Shown here in pieces: positions 36,017-46,200 of a stretch of 64,000 bases of DNA. The DNA comes from Termitidicoccus mucosus (GTDB lineage: Bacteria > Verrucomicrobiota > Verrucomicrobiia > Opitutales > Opitutaceae): NCBI RefSeq assembly GCF_038725785.1, contig NZ_CP109796.1, forward strand, positions 62,001 through 126,000, in the 5' to 3' direction. Position numbers and translations under genes: made by a program. Every line of letters begins with the position of its first letter. The first letter of the stretch is position 1. A model generated the notes under the pieces. The model did no database searches and was not told the origin of the DNA. It was given only the letters and a program-made list of their open reading frames with translations.

Positions 36017-38725
36017 CTACTTTACCGTCACGCTGGCCGACAGCGCCGGTCGGTCGGACGCGGGGCCGGCGGTGAATTGCCAGGCGCCGGGATCGACGAC
36101 GTAGCTCCTTTCCTCAATGCTCCAGCGGCGCAGGCGCGCGGCAGGCACGGGAATTTCGACGGTCCTGGTTTCGCCCGCCTTCAGCGACACCCGCTTGAAG
36201 CCGGCCAACTGGCGGAGCGGCATCGGCACGGGAGGGTTCACGGCCGTGGCATAGACTTGTATCACCTCGTCGCCGTCGCGCGGGCCGGAGTTTTTTATGG
36301 TCACGCTCGCGGTGATGGTGTCGCCGGGCGCCGCGGTTTCCGGGCTGAGTTTGATCTTATCATAATCAAAGGTCGTGTAGGACAACCCGTGGCCGAAGGC
36401 ATAGAGCGGCCGGTCGCTGAAATAACGATAGGTGCGGCCGGCCATGGCGTAGTCGTCGAAGGGCGGGAGCTGGCTGTCGTCCTGGTAGAAGGTGACCGGC
36501 AGCCGGCCCGCCGGGTTGGTCTCGCCAATCAACGCTTCGGCGACAGCGTCGGCGCCGCGTTGTCCGTAATACCACGCCAGCAGGACGGCGTTCGGTTTCC
36601 CCTGGTCAAAGCTGATGGCGCTGCCGCCGGTGAGGACGAGCACGGTGGGTTTGCCCAAGGCGCAGACTTTTTCGAGCAGCACGCGCTGTGTTTCCGGGAG
36701 GGCGAGGGTGAGGCGGTCGCCGCCGCTGAAGCCCTCGGCGGTCACGGTCATGGATTCGCCTTCGAGGTCGGGCGTGAGTCCGAGCGTGAGGATGATGTGT
36801 CCGGCTTGGCGCGCGGCGGCCATGGCGCGTTCGAGGGCGTCGTTGTTGCCGGGGGCGATCCAGCCGAGTTGCACGCGGCCTTTCCCGGTGAGCTGCGCGT
36901 ATTCGAGGCGGATGTCGCAGGCCCGGCCGGCGTCGAGTGCGACGGTGGCGCTGAGCGGGCGCTCGGGGTCGCGACGCCAGGAGTCGATGACGCGCTTGTC
37001 GTCGATGTAGAGGCGCACGGCGCCCTCGGCGACGACGCCGAGGGTGTATTCGCCGGTCGAGGGCGGGACCATCACGCCGGTCCAGCGCAAGGAGGCGTTG
37101 GCGACGGGAATGTCGCCGGCGGGCTGGGTTTCGTCCCATTGCAAATCCACCTGCCCATGCGTGCGGGCGGCCACGAGCCGGCCCGCGAGAACCGGCTTTT
37201 TGGCGTCCTGTTTTTCATGGGCAAAAATCTCGGCGCGCAGGCCGGGCGTGGCGCGGGTGGCGTCGGTGAAGAGCACGCCCGGCGGGATGGGGTCGCCGGT
37301 GACGCGAAAGCCCTTGACGAGCGGGACGGCGGGCTCGGCGAGGACGCGGATGCCGCGTGCTTCGAATTTGGCGCGGATGCCGTCGGCGAGCGTGACTTTG
37401 CGCGAGGGGGTGCCGGCGTAGTTGCCGAGGAGGGCGGATTCCTCGAAACCGGCGGGGCCGAGGATGGCGACGGTCTTGAGTTTCGCGGGGTCAAGCGGAA
37501 GCGTGCCGTCGTTTTTGAGGAGCACGAGGCTCTGGCGCGCAGCTTCGAGCGCGAGCCGGTCGTGCGCGGGCGAATCGTTTTCGCTGATGGGGATGGCTCG
37601 GTAGGGGACGCGCTCCGGCGGGTCGAACTGGCCGAGCATGAAGCGGAGCTTGAGGAGTCGCCGCAGCGCGCGGTCGAGGTCGGCTTCGGTGACGAGCCCG
37701 CGTTTGAGGGCGTCGCCGAGCGCCTCGTAGGTGCGGCCCGAGCAGAGTTCGTTGCCCGCCTTGATCGCGAGCGCGCCGGCCTCGGCGGCGTCGGCGGCGA
37801 AGCCGTGGCCGTTGGGCCGCCAGAGGTCGGAGACGTTGTCCACGTCGCCGACGACGGCGCCGTCGAAAAGCCATTCGCCGCGCAGGATGCCGGTGAGCAA
37901 GGCGGCGTTCGCGGGGGCGGGGATGCCGTTGACGGCGTTGTAGGCGCTCATGATCGACAGCGCGCCGCCCTCGCGGATGCCGGCTTCAAAGGCGGGCAGG
38001 TAGGTTTCGCGCAAATCGCGTTCGGAGACGACGGCGTTGAACCTGTGCCGCAGGGGTTCGGGGCCGCTGTGGACGGCGAAGTGCTTCACGGTCGCGACCG
38101 TTTTCAGGTAATGCGGATCGCCGCCCTGCAGGCCGCGCACGAAGGCGACGGCGAGTTCGGCGGTGAGGAGCGGATCCTCGCCGTAGGTTTCCTGTCCCCG
38201 GCCCCAGCGGGGATCGCGAAAGATGTTTATGTTGGGCGACCAGATGGTGAGGCCCTGGTAGCGCTTCGTCGCACCGTTGTTTTTGGAGTTGGCGAGAAGG
38301 TCGTTGTTTTTGGCGCGGGCTTCGGTGGAGATGCTATCGGCAACGCGGAAGTGCAGCCCGGGATTCCATGTGGCGGCGAGGGCAATGGCTTGCGGGTAAA
38401 CAGTCGCGGTGCCGTTGCGGCCGACGCCGTGGAGCGCCTCGTTCCACCAATCGTAAGCGGGGATTTCGAGTCGCGGGATGGCGGCGGAGGCCATCATGAG
38501 CTGCGAGATTTTTTCCTCAACGGTGAGACGAGAGATGAGGTCGTCGACGCGTTGCTCGACGGGAAGGTCGGGGTTGCGAAAGGCGGGCGGCATGTGGGTT
38601 TGTGTTTGTTGCGCGTGAGCAAAAGCGCACGTGATCAACGCGACAAAAACAAATGCCGGCGCAGATTTAACACAGGGGGAGGCAAACGTGAGCGTGCGCA
38701 TGAGGTTTGATGACATAAAGCGCAT
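36017..38725 (-). CDS. GH3 beta-glycosidase with PA14 insert, secreted
   Basis: The 902-residue protein starts at ATG 38723-38725, one base after the stop of the GH28 gene. ATGs at 38716 and 38701 are alternatives. A signal peptide ends near AFAHA. Domain 1 has the GH3 barrel with WNEALHGVGRNGTATVYPQA, DPRWGRGQETYGEDP and KHFAVHSGPE. The nucleophile Asp is in AVVGDVDNVS (about residue 294). A PA14 beta-domain lies about 455-560 (LRWTGVMVPPSTGEYTLGVV), then the C-terminal sandwich and a fibronectin-like end. It likely acts as beta-glucosidase or beta-xylosidase on plant oligosaccharides. It is coupled to the upstream polygalacturonase. Confidence 0.9.
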   Translation of the reverse strand: MRFMSSNLMRTLTFASPCVKSAPAFVFVALITCAFAHAQQTQTHMPPAFRNPDLPVEQRVDDLISRLTVEEKISQLMMASAAIPRLEIPAYDWWNEALHGVGRNGTATVYPQAIALAATWNPGLHFRVADSISTEARAKNNDLLANSKNNGATKRYQGLTIWSPNINIFRDPRWGRGQETYGEDPLLTAELAVAFVRGLQGGDPHYLKTVATVKHFAVHSGPEPLRHRFNAVVSERDLRETYLPAFEAGIREGGALSIMSAYNAVNGIPAPANAALLTGILRGEWLFDGAVVGDVDNVSDLWRPNGHGFAADAAEAGALAIKAGNELCSGRTYEALGDALKRGLVTEADLDRALRRLLKLRFMLGQFDPPERVPYRAIPISENDSPAHDRLALEAARQSLVLLKNDGTLPLDPAKLKTVAILGPAGFEESALLGNYAGTPSRKVTLADGIRAKFEARGIRVLAEPAVPLVKGFRVTGDPIPPGVLFTDATRATPGLRAEIFAHEKQDAKKPVLAGRLVAARTHGQVDLQWDETQPAGDIPVANASLRWTGVMVPPSTGEYTLGVVAEGAVRLYIDDKRVIDSWRRDPERPLSATVALDAGRACDIRLEYAQLTGKGRVQLGWIAPGNNDALERAMAAARQAGHIILTLGLTPDLEGESMTVTAEGFSGGDRLTLALPETQRVLLEKVCALGKPTVLVLTGGSAISFDQGKPNAVLLAWYYGQRGADAVAEALIGETNPAGRLPVTFYQDDSQLPPFDDYAMAGRTYRYFSDRPLYAFGHGLSYTTFDYDKIKLSPETAAPGDTITASVTIKNSGPRDGDEVIQVYATAVNPPVPMPLRQLAGFKRVSLKAGETRTVEIPVPAARLRRWSIEERSYVVDPGAWQFTAGPASDRPALSASVTVK

Positions 38726-38726
38726 G

Positions 38727-40151
38727 TTATTCGGCGACGAGCGGCGTGTCTTTGTGCGGCTTGCGGGTGCGCAGGCCGGCGGAGGAGGTTTCGGGCGCAT
38801 TGCGCAGGGTGAGGGCGGGGCCGGAGTTGGTGTCGATGATCGTGTCGAGGAAGGTGATGTCGCGCGTGTTGGTGCAGGTGAATCCGCCCGCGGCCTGAAT
38901 GCGCACATTGCTGAACACGATGTTCTCGATGGGCATTTCGCGGAGGCCGGTGATCGCGCCGGCGATTCTTGCGCCGCGCGCGCTGATGTTGCTGAACATG
39001 AAATTGCGGTAGCGCGGCGTGCCTTCGTCGACGGCGTGCCGGTCGTCGGCCGTGTCGCTGCCGGTGTAGAACGTCGTTATGATGAAGGGCGTGGGAACGT
39101 CCTGCATGACGATGTTGCCGACGGCGAGGCCCTCGACCACGCCGCCGCGTCCGCGTTGCGATTTGATGCGGATGCCGTTGTCGGTGCCCTGAAACACGCA
39201 ATTCGTCACGGTGACGTTGCGCACGCCGCCGGACATTTCGCTGCCGATCACCACGCCGCCGTGGCCGTGATACATGACGCAGTTTGTAATGGTGACGTTT
39301 TCGGTGGGCTTGCCGATGCGGCGTCCGGCGGCGTCCTTGCCGGACTTGAGCGTCACGCAATCGTCGCCAGTGTCGATGCGGCAATTGGAGATGCGGACGT
39401 TGCCGCACGATTCGGGGTTGATGCCGTCGGTGTTGTGCGAGGCGTCGGGATCGTTGGTGATGGAGATGCCCGCGACGCGCACGAAGTCGCACAGCATGGG
39501 ATGCACGGTCCACCCGGCGGAGTTTTGCAGGTTCACGTTTTCTATTAAAATATCGCGGCAGCGAAGCATGCGGATCATGTGCGGGCGGTCGCGCGAGAGC
39601 TTGGCGGCCTCGGCTTTTTGATAATCGGTGAGCGCGGGCAGTTTGTATTTTGCCGGGTTCCGCCACTCGACGCGTTTCCACCAAAGCTGTCCCTGTCCGT
39701 CGATGGTGCCGCGTCCGGTGATGGTTATGTTTTCGGCGTCCTCGGCGTAAATGAGCGAGGAGATCGCGCTGGCGCGGCCGTGTCCTCCGTCGCCCTCGCG
39801 CCAGATGTTTTCGGCGGGCGGATAGTCGTCGGGATTCACGCTGCCTAGAATCGTGGCGCCAGCTTCCATATACAAAGTAATATGGCTCTTGAGGCGGATG
39901 CTGCCCGTGTGATAACGCCCCGGAGGAACATATACAGTGCCGCCGCCCGCGGCTGCCGCGGCATCAATGGCGCGCGCGAAAGCGGCTGTGTCAAGCGTCG
40001 TGCCATCGCCGGTCGCGCCGTGATCGCGAATATTATAAAAATTACATGCATTCGGCGCGACGGATGCCGCGGGCGCGGCAAAGGCGCTCATATATAAAAT
40101 GCAAAGCGCGGCGGCAAGAAGTGGGCGGAGGGAGTTTGCAAGGGTGGACAT
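38727..40151 (-). CDS. GH28 polygalacturonase-type enzyme, secreted (paralogue 1)
   Basis: The 474-residue protein starts at MSTLANSLRPLLAAAL (ATG 40149-40151). A signal peptide ends near AFAAPAA. The right-handed beta-helix carries the GH28 residues NTDG (240-243), GDDC (262-265), GHGG (296-299) and RIKSQRG. It hydrolyses galacturonan, probably from chain ends given IRDHGATGDGTTLDT and the inserted loops. The gene is followed by GH3 with a 1-nt gap, which implies translational coupling. The upstream sequence GCATCGTTTCGA only partly resembles the shared operator motif. Confidence 0.92.
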   Translation of the reverse strand: MSTLANSLRPLLAAALCILYMSAFAAPAASVAPNACNFYNIRDHGATGDGTTLDTAAFARAIDAAAAAGGGTVYVPPGRYHTGSIRLKSHITLYMEAGATILGSVNPDDYPPAENIWREGDGGHGRASAISSLIYAEDAENITITGRGTIDGQGQLWWKRVEWRNPAKYKLPALTDYQKAEAAKLSRDRPHMIRMLRCRDILIENVNLQNSAGWTVHPMLCDFVRVAGISITNDPDASHNTDGINPESCGNVRISNCRIDTGDDCVTLKSGKDAAGRRIGKPTENVTITNCVMYHGHGGVVIGSEMSGGVRNVTVTNCVFQGTDNGIRIKSQRGRGGVVEGLAVGNIVMQDVPTPFIITTFYTGSDTADDRHAVDEGTPRYRNFMFSNISARGARIAGAITGLREMPIENIVFSNVRIQAAGGFTCTNTRDITFLDTIIDTNSGPALTLRNAPETSSAGLRTRKPHKDTPLVAE

Positions 40152-40262
40152 GGTGGATGCGGAGATGCGAGGGCGACTTGCGCCGGTTCGAAACGATGCA
40201 AAACGACGCAAGTCGGATGGAAGGGGCGGACGGGGTGGCACAGACAGGAAGGAGTGTCTATG

Positions 40263-43200
40263 CTACCTTTTTTTGCGCACGGAGCGCAGAAACGCGAGCG
40301 CGGCGAGCACGGCGAGGAACCACGGCGAGGGCGCGCCGCCGCCGCTGCCTTTGCTGGTCGGCGTGAAGGGCGGGAGGGTGCCGCTGGGCGGAAGCGTGCT
40401 GTCGTCCGCCGCGATCACCGAGAGGGTCGAAACCACGGCCGTGGCGCCGCCGAGTGTGATCCGGCGCACGGCGGTGTTGCCGATGTCGGCCACGTAAAGG
40501 TGGCTGCCCGAAACATCGAGGGCGAGCGCGGCGGGCTGGTTGAAGAGCGCGACCGAGCCGTCGCCGTCGCCCTGGCCGCTGACGCCGGGCAGGCCGGCCA
40601 GCGTCGTCACGACACCGGCGGCGGTGACGCGGCGGATGGTGTGGTTGCCGGTGTCGGCCACATAGAGGTTCGCCCCGGCGGCGTCGGCCACGATGGCCTT
40701 GGGCGAGGCGAAGAGCGCCTCGAGGCCCGTGCCGTCATCGGAGCCGTTCACACCGGGCGTGCCGGCGAGGGTGACAACCTCGTAGGGGGGCGGCTCGCGG
40801 TCGGCGCGGGCGGGGAGCGTGAGGCGGCGGATGGTGTGGTTGCCGGTGTCGGCGATGTAGAGGAACGAGCCCGAGACGGCCACCGCGCCGGGGTGATTGA
40901 AGCGGGCGGTGCCGCCGACCACGAAGGTGGTGCCGGACTCCACGAGGAGGGCGTCGCTGTCGCCGCTCTGGCCGGGCACGCCGGCGAAGGTGGCGACGGT
41001 GTTGCCGACGAAGACGCCGTTGTTGAGGGCGCGGGGGGTGAGGACGCGGATGGTGTGGTTGTTGGTGTCGGCCACGTAGGTGACACCGGTGGCGCGGTCG
41101 AAGGAGATGCCGTTGGGCGAGGCGAAGAGCGCGGCGTTGCCGATGCCGTCGCGGTTGCCGCGGGCGGCGGGGTCGCCGGCGAGGGTGAGCACGGCGAGGT
41201 CGCGGCCGACGCGGCGGACGGTGGCGTTGCCGGTGTCGGCCACGTAGAGGTTGCCCGCGGCGTCGATGGCGAGGGCGCCGGGCGAGTTGAAGGTGGACTG
41301 GCCGAAGGCGCCGTCCGCGCTGCCGGCGGCGCCGGGGATGCCGGCGTAGAGGGCGGCGGAACCGGTGGCGGTGACGCGGCGGATGATGCTGGCGGAGGCA
41401 TCGGAGACATAGACGTCGCCGAAGGCGTCCACGGCCACGCCGGAGGGCCAGGCGAAGACGACCGGGGTGACGGTGACCGCGTAGGGCTCGGTGGTGACGG
41501 AGCCGGTGGGGTTGGTGACGACGAGGCGGTATTGGCCGGCCGCGCCGCCGGTGACGTTCTGGATGGTGAGCGCGCCGGTGGCCGAGCCGGAGTAGGTGTC
41601 GTTGTCCCCGACGTTGACCCATTCGCCGGCGCCGGCGTCCCAGCGCTGCCATTGGTATGAAGTGACGGTGCCGGTGATGGCGGGGCGGAGGGTGATGTTT
41701 TTGCCGGAGACCACGGGGGCCGGGCCGCCGGTCTCGCCGGTGAAGCTGGGGGCGTCGCCGAAAGCAAGCGTGACGGGGGCGCTGACGACGGTCCTGCCGG
41801 TGGCGTCGGTGACGGCGACGGTGTAAACGCCGGTTTGCGGGCCTTGGATGTTGGCGAGGGTGAGGGTTTCGGAGGTGGCGCCGGTGATTTCAAAGTTGTT
41901 TCGCCGCCACTGATAGCCGGCGCCGTCCGGGACGGAGGCGGCAAGGGTGATGGTGGCGCCGGGGAAAAACACCTCAGGCAGCCCGGTGATGGCAACGGGG
42001 GCGGCCGGCGCGGGGTGGTCGGACCAGGCACCGGCGGTGTTGCCGGCGTATTGCTGGATGAGGGCGGGCACGTCGGCGGTGTCGGGGAGCGTGTAGGAAT
42101 AGGGCGGCACGGGGACGATGTCGGTGCCGGGGTCCTTGGTGCCGGTGGTGTTGTTGTAGGTGTTGTTGATGGTGCGGAAGGCGGCGGTGGCGTCGCTCTT
42201 GCCGACGGGGTCTTTCACGCCGTTGTAGTAGCTGTGCTCGATGAGGATTTGGGTGGTACCGCGGGCGTTGCTAGCGTAGGAGTTGCCGGCGCAACTGAAG
42301 TAATTGCCATACATGTGGGCTTGGGCGGCGCCGGCGGCGGGCATGCGCTGGTCGCAGCGGTCGGCCCACCAGTTGTGGTGCAGGGTGGCGGTGACGGGGG
42401 TGTCGGCGGGCGTGGCCTCGTTGCCGAGGATCATGGTGAAGCGGTGGTTGGCCTGCGTGGGGTAGTAGAACTTGCACCAGGAGACGGTGGCGTCGCGGAC
42501 GGTGTAGGTGAGGTCGCACATGCCATCGGCGCAGTCGTAGAAGGTGCAATGGGTGACGAGCACGCCGGTGGCGTTCTGGATGGTGACGCCGTCGCCGCCG
42601 TCCTCGTAGCGGGGGAACTCGGTCGTTGAGGGGATGGTGCCCGGGTTGGTGATGTTGAGGCCGCGGACGATGACGTTTTGGACATTATTAATGTTTACGC
42701 GTCCGATGATGGTGGCGGCGGCGTTGGCGCCTTGGAGGGTTTTGTTGGAGCCGACATCAACGCGTTTGCTGGAGGAGAGCGGACGCACGTCAATGGTGCC
42801 GCTGACGATGATGATGGCGGGGCCGGCGAGCTGGAGTTTGGCATTGAGGTCGGCGGCGGTGGTGACCTCGTAGGCAGGGCCACCGGCGCCGCCGGTGACG
42901 CCGCTGGCATAGCCGTCGCCGGTGACGGCGGGGCCGGTGAGATCGCGGACGGTGAGGACGGAGGCGGAGGTGGTGGCAGAGCCGGCCATGTTGGCGGCGA
43001 CGGCGTGGTAGGAACCGCTGTCGGACTCGGCGGCGGAGGTGATGGTGTAGGTGGCGGCGGTGGCGCTGGCGATGGCGGCGCCGTCCTTATACCATTGCCA
43101 CTCCGGCGCGGGAACGCCGCTGGCGGCGGCGGTGAAGGTGGCGGGCCAGCCGGCGAGGATGGCTTGCGAGGCGGCGGGTTGGGTGGTGATGGCGGGGGCG

Positions 43201-46200
43201 ACAGGGAGCTGGAGGGTGGCGGCGGCGCTAGTGACGGAGCCGGCGGTGTTGGCGACGACGACAGTGTAGCTGCCGGCGTCGGCGGCGGAGAAGGCGGTCA
43301 ACTGGAGCGTGGCGGTGGTGGCGCCGCTGATGTTGCCACCATCGGCAAGCGGCGTGACGGAGCCGTCCTTGAACCAGGCGTAGGATGGTGCGAAGGGCGC
43401 GGCGGCGATGCCGGTGTCGGCGGTGACGGTGAGGGTGGCGGTCGCGCCGGCGGAGGTGACGGCGGAGGCTGGCTGCGCGGTGAAGACGGGGGCGACGATG
43501 AGCGTGACGGCGTCGCTGGTGATTTCGCCGAGGGCGTTGGTGATTTTTACGCGATACCAGCCGGCGTCGGCGGTGGTGAGGCTGGCGAAGGCGAGGGCGG
43601 AGGCGGAGGACGCGCCGGGGATGTCGGCGAAGCCGGAGTCGGCGGCGGTGACGCTCTTTTGCCAGGTGTAGGTGAGCGGGGGTTGGCCGCCGGCGGCGAC
43701 GCTGAGGGAGCCAGTGTCGCCGGCGGCGCCGGTTTGGGCGGCGGGCTGGAGGACGATGGAGGGCGCGCCGGTGCCGGCGGTGAGGGCGAGGGCGCAGGGT
43801 TCGCTGATGACGGAGCCGCCGAGGTTGGTGACGACGCAGTCGTAGCTGCCGGCGTCGGCAGGCTGCGCGCCGGTGATGGCGAGCGAGGCGGTGTTGGCGG
43901 TGGGGTTGGTGGCGGTGTTGATGGGCACGCCGTCCTTGCGCCATTGGTAGGTGAGCGTCTCGTCGCCGAGGCCGGCGGCGATGACGGAGAGAGTGGTGTT
44001 GTCGCCCTCGGCGACGTAAGCGGCAGCGGCGGGCTGGGTGACGATGACGGCCTTCGGATAGGGAATGAGCTGGAAGCCGTTGATGTAAGTGTCGTTGCCC
44101 TTCGAGGCGGTGAAGGTGAGCTTGCTGTCGGTGTCGGCGATGGCGTGCAGGACGCCCCAGGGCTTTTCGGTGTTGTTGACGGAGTCGCCGGGCGTGGCGG
44201 CGGGCTTCGGGCCGATGATGCCATCGGCGCTGGCGAAAACCTCGCCGTTGCCGCTGGTGCCGTTGGTAAGGAGCCATGAGGCGGCGGGGGCGGCGATGTT
44301 GGCGTCGGCGAGGGTGAAACGGGCGCCCCTGCCGAGACTCGCGCCGTAGAAATAAACGAGGTAGTGCGTGCCGGCGGGCAGGCCGTCGAGGGTGAAGCGG
44401 AGGGTTTGCGAGCCGTCGTAAACGCGCCACGCCTGCGCCATCAAGGCGGCGGGGCCGAGCGTGGTGTTGGCGCCGGAGCCGTTGCTGGGCTCGACGCGGT
44501 CGCGGATGTTGCCGACGCCGAGGTGCATGGTGAGCGTCACGGGCGTGGGCAAGCCGTCGGGCGCGGTGAGCGCGGTGGCGCTGGCGGTGGAGAACGGGAG
44601 GAAGTCGCCGACCGAGGCGTTTTTGGCGTTCACCTCGTCGGCGGAGGCGGGCTTGAGGATTTTGTTCCACGTGATGCCGGGGAAGGGCGCGGCGGCGCTG
44701 TAATCCCAGCCGGAGCCTTGCGCGGCGATCTCGAAAGTCGTGGCGGCCGTGACCACGCCGGCGGCTGGGGCGGTATCGGTGGAGAGTTTTACGAAGACCG
44801 CTTGCGGGGCCGTGGCGCCCTCGACGGTGAGGGTGACGGTCGCGCTGGTAGTCTCGCCGCCCGCGCCGTTGATGACGCAATAATAGCTGCCGGCGTCGGC
44901 GGACGTCGGAATGGAAATGGTGAGCGTGGCGCCGGTGGCGCCGGGTATGGCGACGCCGTCCTTATACCACTGGTAGCCGGTCGCACCGGTGGCGGAGACG
45001 GAAAGGGTGACGGGGCTGCCGGCGGCGGTGATTTGCGAGACAGGCTGGGCGGTGATCGCGGGTGCGCCGCCGCCGTTCACGGTGAGCGTGACGGTGTCGC
45101 TGGTGGCGGAGCCCTGCGTGTTGGTGGCGGTGACGTAATAACTGCCGGCGTCGGAGGGCTGGGTGCCGATGATAGTGAAGGTGGCGTTGGTCGCGCTGAC
45201 GACGGGCGCGGCGTCCTTATACCATTGATACGAGGGCGCGGGATCGCCGGAGGCGGCGACGGTGAACGTCACGGGGTCACCGGCGTCCACGGTTTGCGAG
45301 GAGGGCTGCGTGGTGATGGCGGGCGCGGTAAGGGTGGCGCTGATGGTGACGGCGGCGGTGGCGCTGGCGGCGGAGCCGAGGCTGTTGGTGACGACGGCGT
45401 GGTAATCGCCGGAGTCGCCCGGCTGCGCGTTGGCGAGGGTGAGCGTGGCGGTGGTCGCGCCGCTGATGTTGCCGCCGTCGGCGACGGGCGTTGCGCCCTT
45501 ATACCATTGCCAGGTTCCGTCGGGCAGGCCGAAGGCCCCGGCGGCAAGCGTGATGGTCGCGCCGGGGGCGGCGGATTGCGACTGCGGTTGCGCAAGAATG
45601 CGCGGGGCGACGGTGGGGCGCCACGCGCCGATGGCGGAGGCGTAGTAGGGGTTGTTGCCGAAGATGGCTTCGATGGAGTAGTAGGCGGCAGTGAGTTTCT
45701 CGGCGGCAACGGCGACGCGGTTGAGGTGGCCGGACGGCGGCGCGAGCGAGGTGTCGTTCGCCGCCTGGGAGCCGGTGTAGTCGGGGTCGGTGGTGTTCAG
45801 CCAGTAGGCACCGGCGGCCTGACGCTCGGCGGGGGCGGGAGCGGCGCCGCCGGCGATGAGCGTGCTGCCGATTTCGATGGCACGGCAGGTGTTTTCCCGG
45901 TTGTCCCATTCAGACCAGCCCTTGAGGGAAATGTGGTCGTCGAGCTGGCAGTTGATGTAGGCGGTGTGGCCGTCGGGATACCACGGACGCATGAGCGTGC
46001 AACTGCCGGCGGTGACATCGTAGGGATGGCCGGTCGCGACGCGGCCCTTGAGCAGGCGGCAGTCGAGAAAGACGAGGCCGTAGGGATTGTTGTAGTTTGT
46101 GGAGGGCGCGGCAGGGGAGGTGCCGTCGCGAATGGTCACGAGGTCGCAGTGGTCGAACAGTGCGGTGCCGCCGTCGTAGATGAAATCGACGCTGCCCCAA

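Noticed and set aside
36008-38710. 900-codon frame antisense to the GH3 gene
   Set aside because: It is the shadow of a high-GC gene with clear GH3 motifs on the other strand.
40152-40262. Sixth copy of the pectin motif upstream of GH28 paralogue 1
   Set aside because: Only GCATCGTT is shared. The GTCAAC and GCGCGC parts are missing, so it is not counted.
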